From contig NZ_JAEX01000006.1 in assembly GCF_000519125.1 (NCBI RefSeq), positions 1 through 64,000 on the forward strand: DNA of 64,000 nucleotides, in the 5' to 3' direction. The position numbers and the translations under genes were made by a program. Each line of letters opens with the position of its first letter. Position 1 is the first letter of the stretch. Source of the stretch: Desulfocurvus vexinensis DSM 17965. Lineage in GTDB: Bacteria > Desulfobacterota > Desulfovibrionia > Desulfovibrionales > Desulfovibrionaceae. Under the pieces are notes generated by a model, which had not been told where the DNA came from, made no database searches, and worked only from the letters and a program-made list of their open reading frames with translations. Below, one piece after another: positions 7,467-15,512 of the stretch.

Positions 7467-8621
7467 ATGACCACCCGACCCCACGCCACGCCCCTCGCCC
7501 GCCCGGCGGACCCGGCGCGCGCAGCAAATGCCGCGCCCGCCGCTGCCCTGGCCACCCCGGACACTCCTGCCGCCTGCGTTTCCCCGCTGGCCGCGCCCGC
7601 GCCCGGCGCCACCTCGGGTGCCCCTGCTGCATCCGGCACCTCTCTTGCCGCTCCCGGCACTGCTCCGGGTGCCCCGGGCGCCCCCGGGCGGCCCTGCCGT
7701 GAGCGCACCAGCCAGCCAGCCCCCGCCGCCCCGCCCCTGGGCGCCTACGCCAGCTTGGCCCTGGCCATGGTCATCGTCGGCAGCTCGGTGGTGGCGGGCA
7801 AGATGCTCGTGGCCGAACTGCCCGTACAGCTGGCCTCGGCCCTGCGCTTCGCCTGCGCGGCGGCGGTGCTCGTGCCACTGCTGCTGGTGCGCGAGGGCTG
7901 GCCGCGCGTGTCGGTGCGCAGCCTCGCGGTGATGCTGGCCCAGGCGGCCTGCGGCGGGCTGCTGTTCAACGTGCTGCTGCTCCAGGGCCTGCGCAGCACC
8001 AGCGCCGGGGCGGCGGGCATCATCACCAGCACCACCCCGGCGGCCATGGCCTGCATCGCCTTCCTGCTGCTGGGCGAACGGCCCACGCGCCGGGCCCTGG
8101 CCGGGGTGGCGCTCTCCGTGCTCGGGGTGGCGGCCATCAACCTGCACAGCGTGATGGACGGCCCCGGCGGCCCCGGCGGCCCCGGCGGCGCAGCCCTGGG
8201 CGGCAACCTGCTGGTGCTCGGGGCCGTGCTGGCCGAATCGCTGTTCCTGCTGCTGCGCAAGGCCGTGCCCGAGCCGCTTTCGCCCCTGGCGGTGTCCACG
8301 CTGGTGACGGTCTTCGGGCTGGCGCTGTTCGCGCCCGGGGCGCTCATGGAGGCCCGGGGCTTCGATTTCGCGGCGGTGGGCGCGGCCTCGTGGGCCACGG
8401 TGGCCTATTACGGGCTGGTGGTCACGGTGGCGGCCTATCTGCTCTGGTTCCGGGGGGTGACGCGCGTGGGCGCGGGCACGGCGGGGATCTTCACGGCGGT
8501 GATGCCCGTGAGCGCCGTGGGCCTCTCGGCCCTGGTGCTGGGCGAGGCCCTGGGCTGGGGCCATCTGGCCGGGGCCGGGCTGGTGCTGGCGGGCATCTGG
8601 TGCATCTGCCGCCGGGGCTGA
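7467..8621 (+). CDS. EamA/DMT-family membrane transporter
   Basis: The protein (384 residues) is probably an exporter of metabolites or amino acids in the inner membrane. Ten hydrophobic helices can be drawn from about residue 91 to the end, in two EamA repeats. The first 90 residues are an unusual Ala/Pro-rich low-complexity tail; the start at 7467 has a good ribosome site (GGAGG), so the tail may be real. A loop between the repeats carries GGPGGPGG, encoded by a short CCCGGCGGC repeat. The AraC gene just upstream probably controls it. The substrate is unknown. Confidence 0.87.
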   Translation: MTTRPHATPLARPADPARAANAAPAAALATPDTPAACVSPLAAPAPGATSGAPAASGTSLAAPGTAPGAPGAPGRPCRERTSQPAPAAPPLGAYASLALAMVIVGSSVVAGKMLVAELPVQLASALRFACAAAVLVPLLLVREGWPRVSVRSLAVMLAQAACGGLLFNVLLLQGLRSTSAGAAGIITSTTPAAMACIAFLLLGERPTRRALAGVALSVLGVAAINLHSVMDGPGGPGGPGGAALGGNLLVLGAVLAESLFLLLRKAVPEPLSPLAVSTLVTVFGLALFAPGALMEARGFDFAAVGAASWATVAYYGLVVTVAAYLLWFRGVTRVGAGTAGIFTAVMPVSAVGLSALVLGEALGWGHLAGAGLVLAGIWCICRRG

Positions 8622-8687
8622 GGCCGGGGTGAGCCCGCGCCGCGCCCTTACGAAAGGGAAAAGGGAGTCCTTGCCGAGGGGAGTTCT

Positions 8688-9524
8688 CTAGTCCACCCGC
8701 GCCAGCAGCACCACCAGCAGGTCGTCGAACAGCGTCAGGGGCGCGTCGCCGCCCTTGGGGCCCAGCTCGGAGAGCACCAGGTGTTCCAGGTCCGGGTCGC
8801 GCCAGGAGGCGTCCTCGTCATCCTCGTCTGGGGCATCGTCCGCAGCGTCCTGCTCTTCCTCGCGGTCCGCATCGTCGTCCGCATCCTCGTCATCGTCGTC
8901 AAAGTCTCCGCCGTGCTGGCCGCGCAGGCCCGGGCCCGGGCCGTCCGGGAAGCCTGCGCCCCAGTCCATGTCCTCATCCTCGGGGTCGGCGTAATCCGCG
9001 AACAGGAAGTCCAGGAACTCCCCGGCGTCCTCGAATTCCAGGGTGGTGCGGAACAGCTCGCGGCGCACCACGGGCAGCGGGCCATGGGCCATGGCCTGCT
9101 GGGCCTGGGCGTGGTCCGGCGCGTCGTCGCGCAGCACCGCCCGCGCGCGGCCGACCTCGCTGAAGGGCACCGGCTCCAGCACCACCACCCGCCCGCCCGG
9201 GCGCAGCACGCGCCGGGCCTCGGCCAGGGCCGCTTCGGCGTCCATGCGGTGCAGGCACAGGGTCAAGAGCACCACGTCGAAGCTCTCGTCGGCGAAGTCC
9301 AGGGCCTCGCCCTGGCCTTCCACGAAGGCGGCGTCCGGCACGCGCGCCTGGGCCTCGGCCAGGGCCGCCGGGTCCGCGTCCAGCCCCACGTAGGACGCCG
9401 CCCAGCCCGCCAGCCCGGCGGCCACGCGGCCATCGCCGCAGCCGATTTCCAGCACGTCCATGCCGTCGGGTGCGGCAAACTCCACCAGGAACTTCTGGAT
9501 CACCGCGTCGCGGTCGCTGCGCAT
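8688..9524 (-). CDS. class I SAM methyltransferase with acidic insert
   Basis: The protein (278 residues) has a Rossmann methyltransferase core: motif I VLEIGCGDGRVA (24-35), the acidic end of strand 2 in YVGLDAD (45-51), and the post-motif FDVVLLTLCLHRM (82-94). It probably methylates a small molecule. Residues 176-240 form a linker with about half Asp or Glu, including the run DFDDDDEDADDDADREEE, followed by a short hydrophobic C-terminus. That insert is unusual for the family. Its start lies 15 bp after the stop of the upstream thioesterase gene, so they form an operon. The substrate is unknown. Confidence 0.85.
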   Translation of the reverse strand: MRSDRDAVIQKFLVEFAAPDGMDVLEIGCGDGRVAAGLAGWAASYVGLDADPAALAEAQARVPDAAFVEGQGEALDFADESFDVVLLTLCLHRMDAEAALAEARRVLRPGGRVVVLEPVPFSEVGRARAVLRDDAPDHAQAQQAMAHGPLPVVRRELFRTTLEFEDAGEFLDFLFADYADPEDEDMDWGAGFPDGPGPGLRGQHGGDFDDDDEDADDDADREEEQDAADDAPDEDDEDASWRDPDLEHLVLSELGPKGGDAPLTLFDDLLVVLLARVD

Positions 9525-9539
9525 GGCTCTCCCCTGTGG

Positions 9540-9962
9540 CTAGGCCCGGCGGATGTTGTAGACGCTGCGGCCCTCGGCCACGATGGTCCCGGGGTCCGTG
9601 CTGCAATAGACCACGGTCACGGCGTTGCCCACGCGGTTGCCGTGCAGGCGCACTTCCGACTCGGCCACGAGGTCGCCCTCCATGGCGGGCTTCAGGTAGT
9701 CCACGCGCAGGTCGATGGTGGCGATGCGGTCCGAGGGCTGGCCCATGGTCCACACGGCGAAGCCGCCGCAGGTGTCCACGAGCATGGAAATGACCCCGCC
9801 GTGCAGCGCGCCGCGCCGGGCGTCGCCCACCAGCTCGGGCCGACGCGGCACCAGCAGCGAGCAGCGCCCGCGCTCCAGCGAGCGCACGCGCAGGCCCAGG
9901 TAGTTGTTGAAGGGAATGCCGTTCTCGATCAGATCGCGGAAGGCCGCGTCCAGCTCGCCCAT
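9540..9962 (-). CDS. PaaI-type hotdog thioesterase
   Basis: The protein (140 residues) has the single hotdog domain expected of a cytoplasmic acyl-CoA thioesterase of the PaaI/YdiI type. The conserved motif is ALHGGVISMLVDTCGGFAVW (residues 52-71), in which the HGG turn and the aspartate/threonine that follow sit at the active site; DLRVDYLKPA is the second conserved strand. It is the first gene of a two-gene unit with the methyltransferase. Substrate specificity cannot be read from the sequence. Confidence 0.87.
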   Translation of the reverse strand: MGELDAAFRDLIENGIPFNNYLGLRVRSLERGRCSLLVPRRPELVGDARRGALHGGVISMLVDTCGGFAVWTMGQPSDRIATIDLRVDYLKPAMEGDLVAESEVRLHGNRVGNAVTVVYCSTDPGTIVAEGRSVYNIRRA

Positions 9963-10381
9963 GGGGTCCGTCCTGTTGGGTCGTGTTGTTGTGCCGGGCC
10001 GGGCGGCGCGGGGGGGGGCCGCCCGGGGCGCGGGCCAGGGTGGGGCCGCGCCGCAGCCGGGCCCAACGCGGGCCAGGCGAAACCGGGGCCAAAACCCCGG
10101 GCCGGGATTAGGCCAAGGCCGGGGTCAGGCCGGAGCCAGGGCCAGATCAGGGCCCAGGCCGGGAGCCCCCGGCGCGCCCGCGCGGCGCCTGCCGGGCGGA
10201 TGTGCCGTTTTCCGCGCGCCGCCCTCCGGCGTCCCCGCGCAGGGCGTTCCCGCGCGCCCTTCTGCCTACCCCGGGGCCGCGCGCAGCGCAAGCCCGCCGG
10301 GCGCTTTACTCGCGCCCGGGCCTGCTGTAAACCTCGCCCATTCGTCCCCGTCCGTCCCCATCCGTCCCCCGGGAGCCGTGC
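9963..10381. other. GC-rich intergenic region with GGCC-type repeats
   Basis: This 419-bp divergent gap is low-complexity. From about 10010 to 10165 it repeats loose units around GGGCCAGG and GGCCGGGG, including the hairpin GGGGCCAAAACCCC near 10094. No convincing sigma-70 promoter or RNA gene is visible. The repeat CGTCCCCGTCCGTCCCCATC lies just ahead of the transporter start. Confidence 0.4.
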
Positions 10382-11596
10382 ATGGATTGGCTGACCATCG
10401 GCGTCTTCGTTTTCGTCTACGCGGGCATGATCCTGGGCGGCGTGCCCGGGCTGGCCCTGGACCGCACCGGCGTGGCGCTCACCGGGGCCATCGCCCTGCT
10501 GGCCGCCGGGCGGCTGGCCCCGCACGAGGCCTGGGCCGCAGTGGACGTGTCCACCATCGCCCTGCTTTTCGCGCTGATGGTCGTCTCGGCGCAGTTGCGT
10601 CTGGGCGGGTTCTACACCGCCGTGACCCGGCGGCTGGCGGCGGTGCGCGTGGGGCCCGTGGCGCTGCTGGGGCTGGTGGTGGCCGTGGCCGGGGGGCTCT
10701 CGGCGGTGCTGGCCAACGACATCGTGTGTCTGGCCATGGCGCCCATCCTGGCCCAGGGCGGCATCCGGCGCGGGCTGAACCCCGTGCCGCTGCTCCTGGG
10801 GCTGGCCTGCGCGGCCAACGTCGGCAGCGCCGCCACGCTCATCGGCAACCCGCAGAACATGCTCATCGGCCAGGTGCTGGGCCTGGATTTCGGGGCCTAC
10901 CTGCTGGCCGCCGGGCTGCCCGCGCTGCTGGGCCTGGGCGCCACCTGGGGCCTCATCGCCCTGCTCTACCGGGGCCGCTGGGCCACGGACCTGCCCGAGC
11001 CGCAGGTGGACGCGCCGGACTTCGGCGCCTGGCAGAGCACCAAGGGGCTGGCGGTGCTCGCGGCCCTGGTGGCGGTGTTCCTGTGGGGCGGGCTGGGGCG
11101 CGAGGTGGCGGCGCTGCTGGCCGCCGGACTGCTGCTGCTCTCGCGGCGCATGGCCTCGCGCACCACCCTGGGGCTGGTGGACTGGCAACTGCTGGTACTC
11201 TTCATCGGCCTGTTCGTGGTCAACCACGCCGTGGCGACGGGGGGCATCCTGTCGCACCTGCTGGGCTCCCTGCGCGCCCTGGGCCTGGATGTCACGGCCC
11301 CGGGCCAGCTCTATGCGGCCACGGCGGCCCTCTCCAACCTCGTCTCCAACGTCCCCGCCGTGATGCTCCTGCTCCCCGCGGTCAAATCCCTGCCCGACCC
11401 CACCCAGGCCGGCACCCTCCTGGCCCTGTCCAGCACCCTGGCCGGCAACCTCATCGTGGTCGGCTCCATCGCCAACATCATCGTCATCGACCAGGCCGCC
11501 CGCCTGGGCATCCGCATCTCCTGGACCGAACACGCCCGCACCGGCCTCCCCGTCACCTTCGCCACCCTGACCATCGCCTGGGCGCTGGTGGGGTGA
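10382..11596 (+). CDS. SLC13/ArsB-type anion transporter
   Basis: The protein (404 residues) is an inner-membrane transporter of the ion transporter superfamily (CitMHS, DASS, ArsB, NhaD). About 10-11 hydrophobic helices are visible. The two re-entrant signatures are present: VLANDIVCLAMAPI followed by GLACAANVGSAATLIGNPQN, and AALSNLVSNVPAVMLLLP followed by AGNLIVVGSIANIIV. The SN(L)VSNVPA element is typical. Arsenite, dicarboxylate, sulfate and sodium are all possible substrates; I cannot choose. It is monocistronic and divergent from the thioesterase operon. Confidence 0.85.
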   Translation: MDWLTIGVFVFVYAGMILGGVPGLALDRTGVALTGAIALLAAGRLAPHEAWAAVDVSTIALLFALMVVSAQLRLGGFYTAVTRRLAAVRVGPVALLGLVVAVAGGLSAVLANDIVCLAMAPILAQGGIRRGLNPVPLLLGLACAANVGSAATLIGNPQNMLIGQVLGLDFGAYLLAAGLPALLGLGATWGLIALLYRGRWATDLPEPQVDAPDFGAWQSTKGLAVLAALVAVFLWGGLGREVAALLAAGLLLLSRRMASRTTLGLVDWQLLVLFIGLFVVNHAVATGGILSHLLGSLRALGLDVTAPGQLYAATAALSNLVSNVPAVMLLLPAVKSLPDPTQAGTLLALSSTLAGNLIVVGSIANIIVIDQAARLGIRISWTEHARTGLPVTFATLTIAWALVG

Positions 11597-11717
11597 TGGG
11601 GCGGGCGGCGGGAGGAGGGTAAGGCCGGAGCAGCGAAGAAACCGCGAAGGAAGGCGGCGCCTGCGGCGGGCAAGGCCTGCGGCGGCAACGATAATCCGGA
11701 ACGAGAACCGACGAGGT

Positions 11718-12935
11718 CTAGGCCAGCCCTGGTCCGTCCTTGAACGCACCCGGGTCGCACAGCTCGGGGAAATAATACTGCACCGCGTGCGCGGGCAGGC
11801 CGATGGTCAGGGGGGCCTTCTGGTTGGCGGATTCCAGCAGTCCTTCGGCCAGCAGCGCCTTCACGATGTCGCGGGCCTTGCGGTCCGAGGCGTTGATGAG
11901 TTCGTGGACCTCGCCCTTGGCGATCTGGCCATGCACGAAGACATGCGTGAGGATGCGGGCCGCCTCCTTGGGCAGGGGCCCCCTCTCCGCCATGTGCCCC
12001 CTGGTTCGCAGGGAACAGTAGAACGCGATGTTCCTGGCCGCCGCGTCCAGGTTCAGGAGCGCGTCCATGAACCGGGCCTGATCCAGGGCCGTGTGCAGAA
12101 AAAAGAGACAGAACCGGCGCAGGCCGTCCTCCGAAAGACTGCCGCGCCCGTCGTAGTCGCCCTGGCGCGGGGCGTCCGCAGCGGCCAGGAGCGCCTTGTA
12201 GTCGCCCTCCGCCCGCGCCAGCCCCCGGCCCAGAGTCCACAGCCCGTAGCCTTCCAGCCCGCAGCACTTGAGGTACACATCCGAAAACAGCCGGGCGACG
12301 CGCCCGTTGCCTTCGAAAAACGGGTGAATCCAAAGCAGCCGGTGATGGCTTGCGGCGGCAAGAACCAGCCGCCCCGCACCCTGCGCCCTTTCAAGGGCAT
12401 ACGCCTCCTGGAAGCGCGCCAAAAGCCCGGGCAGCGCCTGCCAATCGGGCGGCACATGCGCCCCCACGCGCACGTTGTCATCGCGCAGCCGCCCGGGGAG
12501 GGTCTCGACCTCCCGTGTGCCTTCCTGGTTCCGCTGGATGAGGAATTCCCTTGGCACACCGGCAAAGAGCAACTCGTGAAGGCGGCACAGGAAACCGGCT
12601 TCGGCCACGGCGGGCAAACCGCCCGCGCACTGCGCATCCACAGCGGCCTGGGCCGCGATGTTCTGCTTGTGCAGCAGCTGGAGCTTGCGGGTTCTGTCGT
12701 CCTGCGCAAGCTCCCTGAGGCCGGATTCGATCTCCAGAAGCGTCGTGCGGATGCCCTCGATGAGGTTCGAATAGTAGCTGTTGACGTTGCGCAACAGCCC
12801 GCCGACCCGCTGGGCCGTCACCGGATGCACCCGCCCAGCCAGCTTCGCCGAGGCCTTGAAAACCTCCAAAGCCAAATCCTCCAGATCGCTCCGCCGCCCG
12901 GGGACCATGGGTTCCATTTGTGGTATCGCTGGCAT
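11718..12935 (-). CDS. Fic-domain protein (AMPylase-like) with internal inhibitory motif
   Basis: The protein (405 residues) has the complete Fic active site HPFFEGNGRVAR (204-215), so it should transfer AMP from ATP, or remove it, on Ser, Thr or Tyr of a target. An N-terminal inhibitory helix SNLIEG (56-61) matches (S/T)xxxE(G/N), making it a self-inhibited class II Fic protein. The C-terminal 90 residues resemble a winged-helix domain (AKGEVHELINASDRKARDIVKALLAEGLL). The start is uncertain: the ATG at 12935 has no good ribosome site and sits inside a 12-bp tandem repeat, and the frame stays open to 13142. The GC content upstream is lower than around it. Its target is unknown. Confidence 0.88.
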   Translation of the reverse strand: MPAIPQMEPMVPGRRSDLEDLALEVFKASAKLAGRVHPVTAQRVGGLLRNVNSYYSNLIEGIRTTLLEIESGLRELAQDDRTRKLQLLHKQNIAAQAAVDAQCAGGLPAVAEAGFLCRLHELLFAGVPREFLIQRNQEGTREVETLPGRLRDDNVRVGAHVPPDWQALPGLLARFQEAYALERAQGAGRLVLAAASHHRLLWIHPFFEGNGRVARLFSDVYLKCCGLEGYGLWTLGRGLARAEGDYKALLAAADAPRQGDYDGRGSLSEDGLRRFCLFFLHTALDQARFMDALLNLDAAARNIAFYCSLRTRGHMAERGPLPKEAARILTHVFVHGQIAKGEVHELINASDRKARDIVKALLAEGLLESANQKAPLTIGLPAHAVQYYFPELCDPGAFKDGPGLA

Positions 12936-12969
12936 GATTTTTCCGAAATATTTGCCGGAATTTTTTCCG
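12934..12969 (-). repeat. 12-bp tandem repeat x3 at the Fic start
   Basis: Three 12-bp units on the minus strand: CGGAAAAAATTC, CGGCAAATATTT and CGGAAAAATCAT, the last containing the start codon. Two more units lie at 13047-13070. They could be binding sites for the Fic winged helix or another regulator. They keep the reading frame open as repeated SGK/FGK residues. Confidence 0.7.
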
Positions 12970-13046
12970 GAATAACCGCAGCATAATTGCACGCTATAGC
13001 TTGCTTTAATGAAAAATAGAGAAACATGCAACCCCGGAATTGAACA

Positions 13047-13070
13047 TAATTTTTGCCGAAATATTTGCCA
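13047..13070 (-). repeat. 12-bp repeat x2 upstream of the Fic gene
   Basis: Two more units of the Fic-promoter repeat: TGGCAAATATTT and CGGCAAAAATTA on the minus strand. Fourteen bases (13056-13069) match 12943-12956 exactly, 113 bp away. Confidence 0.65.
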
Positions 13071-13170
13071 AAACCACAACCACCCGCCCAACAGGGAAAA
13101 TCGCACCCCAATTCCCCCGGCGACCAATCCACCCCGGCCCAACGTTCAGGGCTGGCCTGCCAACCCGGAA

Positions 13171-13202
13171 AGACAAAGAAAAGGCGGCCACAAAGGCCGC
13201 CT
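13171..13202 (-). terminator. intrinsic terminator of the frd-fum operon
   Basis: On the minus strand an AAGGCGGCC stem pairs with GGCCGCCTT around a 4-5 base loop and is followed by TTCTTTGTCTTT. It lies about 155 bp after the fumarase beta stop and before the Fic gene. Confidence 0.75.
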
Positions 13203-13293
13203 TGAACGCGCCCCGCCGGGGGCGGCAGTGTCAGGTGAATACTATCTCTGTACAGCGCGCCCCTTACGGGACGCGGCCTTTCAATGGCGGGGT

Positions 13294-13347
13294 GCAGGGG
13301 ACGTGTCCCCTGCCGGGTCCAGGGCAGCGCCCTGGCCGCCGGAGGCG
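13294..13347 (+). repeat. REP-like double hairpin element, copy 2
   Basis: Two adjacent palindromes: GCAGGGGACGTGTCCCCTGC (13294-13313) and GGTCC...GGCC around CAGGGCAGCGCCCTG (13316-13337), followed by GCCGGAGGC. It shares the GGTCC and GGCCGCCGGAGGC flanks with the copy at 6239-6269. It lies between the fumarase stop and the operon terminator. The 12936-13354 gap holds nothing else but the Fic repeats and that terminator. Confidence 0.6.
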
Positions 13348-13354
13348 TTTCCCC

Positions 13355-13912
13355 CTACTCCAACCCCGCCGCCTTCCTGTCCGGCACGGCGTAGAGTTCA
13401 CCGCCGACGCTGTCGTTGATGACCAGGACCGGGAAGTTTTCCACGGTGAGTTCGCGGATGGCTTCGGGGCCGAGGTCGTCGAAGGCGATGATGCGGGCGG
13501 CGGTGATGCATTTGGAGAGCAGCGCGCCCGCGCCGCCGGTGGCGCCGAAGTAGACGGCGGTGTGTTCCTTGAGGGCCGCCTTCACGGCGTCGCTGCGCTT
13601 GCCCTTGCCGATGGAGGCCTTTTGCCCCAGGGCGTGCAGGCGCGGGGCGTAGGTGTCCATGCGGTAGCTGGTGGTCGGCCCGGCGGCGCCGATGGGCCGC
13701 CCGGGGGGCGCGGGGCTGGGGCCCACGTAGTAGACGATGGAGCCTTGCAACTCGAAGGGCAGCGGCTGGCCCTCGTCGATGAGCGCCATGAGCCGCTTGT
13801 GGGCGGCGTCGCGGGCGGTGTAGATGGTGCCGGTGATGAACACCACGTCGCCCGCGCGCAGGGGCGCCACGTCCGCGTCGGTCAGCGGGGTGGTCAGCGT
13901 GTATTCGGCCAT
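13355..13912 (-). CDS. fumB: class I fumarate hydratase, beta subunit
   Basis: The protein (185 residues) is the C-terminal half of a two-subunit, oxygen-sensitive Fe-S fumarase (L-tartrate dehydratase-like family), interconverting fumarate and malate. GDVVFITGTIYTARDAAHKR (residues 19-38) and GPTTSYRMD are conserved beta-subunit motifs; SIGKGKRSD lies near the substrate site. Its ATG overlaps the alpha-subunit stop by one base (TGATG), so the two are translationally coupled. The frame is open upstream to 13948, but the ATG at 13912 matches the family start. It is the last gene of the frdCAB-fumAB operon. The symbol denotes the beta subunit, not E. coli FumB. Confidence 0.92.
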   Translation of the reverse strand: MAEYTLTTPLTDADVAPLRAGDVVFITGTIYTARDAAHKRLMALIDEGQPLPFELQGSIVYYVGPSPAPPGRPIGAAGPTTSYRMDTYAPRLHALGQKASIGKGKRSDAVKAALKEHTAVYFGATGGAGALLSKCITAARIIAFDDLGPEAIRELTVENFPVLVINDSVGGELYAVPDRKAAGLE

Positions 13913-14748
13913 CAGATGACAACCTCCTCGTGGCGGATGGAGTGGCACTGCACGTTGACGGCCAGGGGCAGGCTGGCCAAATGGCAGGGCGCCATTTCGA
14001 TCTTCACGCCCAGGCAGGTGGTCTTCCCGCCCAGGCCCATGGGGCCGATGCCCAGCTTGTTAATGGCCGTGAGCAGTTCGTCTTCCAGGGCGGCGATCTT
14101 GGGGTCGGGGTGCTTTTCGTCCAGGTGGCGCATGAGCGAGCGTTTGGCCAGGATGGGCGCGCGCTCGAAGGTGCCGCCGATGCCCACGCCGATCATGGTC
14201 GGCGGGCAGGGGTTGGGCCCGGCCTCGGCCACGCGCTCGACCACGAAGCGCTTGATGCCCTCCCAGCCCTGGGCCGGGGAAAGCATGGTCACGCGGGACA
14301 TGTTCTCGCTGCCGCCGCCCTTGGCCATGAAGGCGATGCGGATGCGGTCGCCGGGCACGAAGTCGAAGTGGATGATGGCCGGGGTGTTGTCGCCGGTGTT
14401 GGCGCGGGTCATGGGGTCGCAGGACGACTTGCGCAAAAAGCCCTCCTGGTAGCCCAGGACCATACCCCGGGTCACGGCGTCCTTGAGGCTGCCCTGCACG
14501 ACCACGTCCTCGCCCACGTCCACGAAAAACACGGCCAGGCCGCAGTCCTGGCACAGGGGCAGGCCGGTGGCCTCGGCCATGTCGGAGTTCTCCAGCAGCT
14601 GGCGGAAGATCTCCTTGGCCGCCGGGCTGTCCTCGGCGGCCATGCAGTCCTTGAAGGCCCGTTTCACGTCGTCGGGCAGATGGATGCTGGCGTGGCGGAT
14701 CATCTCGGCCACCTTGGGCACGATGTCCGCCGCCTTGATGGTACGCAT
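13912..14748 (-). CDS. fumA: class I fumarate hydratase, alpha subunit
   Basis: The protein (278 residues) carries the [4Fe-4S] dehydratase half of the fumarase. Likely cluster cysteines are in GLPLCQDCGLAVFF (62-75), KSSCDPMTR and GPNPCPPTMIGVG. It pairs with the beta subunit, overlapping it by one base. It follows frdB by 18 bp, so fumarate made here from malate would feed the fumarate reductase encoded in the same transcript. Alpha and beta are fused in E. coli FumA/FumB and separate here, as in many anaerobes. The symbol means alpha subunit. Confidence 0.93.
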   Translation of the reverse strand: MRTIKAADIVPKVAEMIRHASIHLPDDVKRAFKDCMAAEDSPAAKEIFRQLLENSDMAEATGLPLCQDCGLAVFFVDVGEDVVVQGSLKDAVTRGMVLGYQEGFLRKSSCDPMTRANTGDNTPAIIHFDFVPGDRIRIAFMAKGGGSENMSRVTMLSPAQGWEGIKRFVVERVAEAGPNPCPPTMIGVGIGGTFERAPILAKRSLMRHLDEKHPDPKIAALEDELLTAINKLGIGPMGLGGKTTCLGVKIEMAPCHLASLPLAVNVQCHSIRHEEVVI

Positions 14749-14766
14749 TGTCTTGTGTCTCCTGTG

Positions 14767-15510
14767 CTACTTCGCGCCGGGCAAAAAGCGCCGGATGGCC
14801 GTCAGGCCCATCTTGCGGCGCAGGAAGCCGAGCTGGTCCTGAAGCGGCAGTTCCTTGGGGCAGACATCCTCGCAGCCCAGCAGGCCCATGCAGCCGAAGA
14901 TGCCGTTGTCGTCGCCGATGATCTCGAAGTAGTCGCGGTCGGTGCGCTGGTCGCGCGGGTCCAGGGCAAAGCGCGCGATGCGGTTCAGGGCCACGGCGCC
15001 CAGGAAGTCCTTGCGCATGCGCGCCGTGCCGCAGCCCGCCACGCAGCAGCCGCACTCCACGCAGCGCTCCAGCTCGTAGATCTCGTTGGCCAGGGCGTTG
15101 TCCATGCGCTCCTCTTCGGCCAGCGGGTCGAACTGCTTGTCGGTATGAATCCACGAGCCCACGCGGGCGTACATTTCGCGGAACCAGGAGCCCGTGTCCA
15201 CGGACAGGTCGCCCACCAGCTTGAACACCGGCAGCGGCAGCAGGGTGATTTCCTCGGGCAGGTCTTTCGTCTTGGTCTTGCAGGCCAGGCCCGGGCGGCC
15301 GTTGATGAGCATGCCGCAGGCGCCGCAGATGCCCGCGCGGCAGCAGAAGTCGAACTGCAACGACGGGTCCTGCTCCTCGCGGATCTGGTTCAGGGCGATG
15401 AACAGGGTCATGGAGGGGATTTCGGGCAGCACGAAGGTTTCCATGCGCGGCGCGGTGCCCTGGGCCATGGGGTTGTAGCGGAAGATGTTGAATTTCAGGG
15501 TGCGGTCCAT
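14767..15510 (-). CDS. frdB: fumarate reductase/succinate dehydrogenase iron-sulfur subunit
   Basis: The protein (247 residues) passes electrons between the di-heme membrane subunit and the flavoprotein. The N-terminal [2Fe-2S] ferredoxin domain has Cys 57, 62, 65 and 77 (CCRAGICGACG, GLAC). The C-terminal domain has CVECGCCVAGC (150-160) and CMGLLGCEDVCP (207-218) for the [4Fe-4S] and [3Fe-4S] clusters. The start at 15510 lies 2 bp after the frdA stop. The order C-A-B and the di-heme FrdC resemble the Wolinella/Desulfovibrio quinol:fumarate reductase. The direction of the reaction in the cell cannot be read from sequence. Confidence 0.95.
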   Translation of the reverse strand: MDRTLKFNIFRYNPMAQGTAPRMETFVLPEIPSMTLFIALNQIREEQDPSLQFDFCCRAGICGACGMLINGRPGLACKTKTKDLPEEITLLPLPVFKLVGDLSVDTGSWFREMYARVGSWIHTDKQFDPLAEEERMDNALANEIYELERCVECGCCVAGCGTARMRKDFLGAVALNRIARFALDPRDQRTDRDYFEIIGDDNGIFGCMGLLGCEDVCPKELPLQDQLGFLRRKMGLTAIRRFLPGAK

Positions 15511-15512
15511 GG

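Noticed and set aside
11718-13142. Fic gene as half of a toxin-antitoxin pair
   Set aside because: No small antitoxin gene is adjacent and the inhibitory helix is inside the protein, as in self-regulated Fic enzymes.
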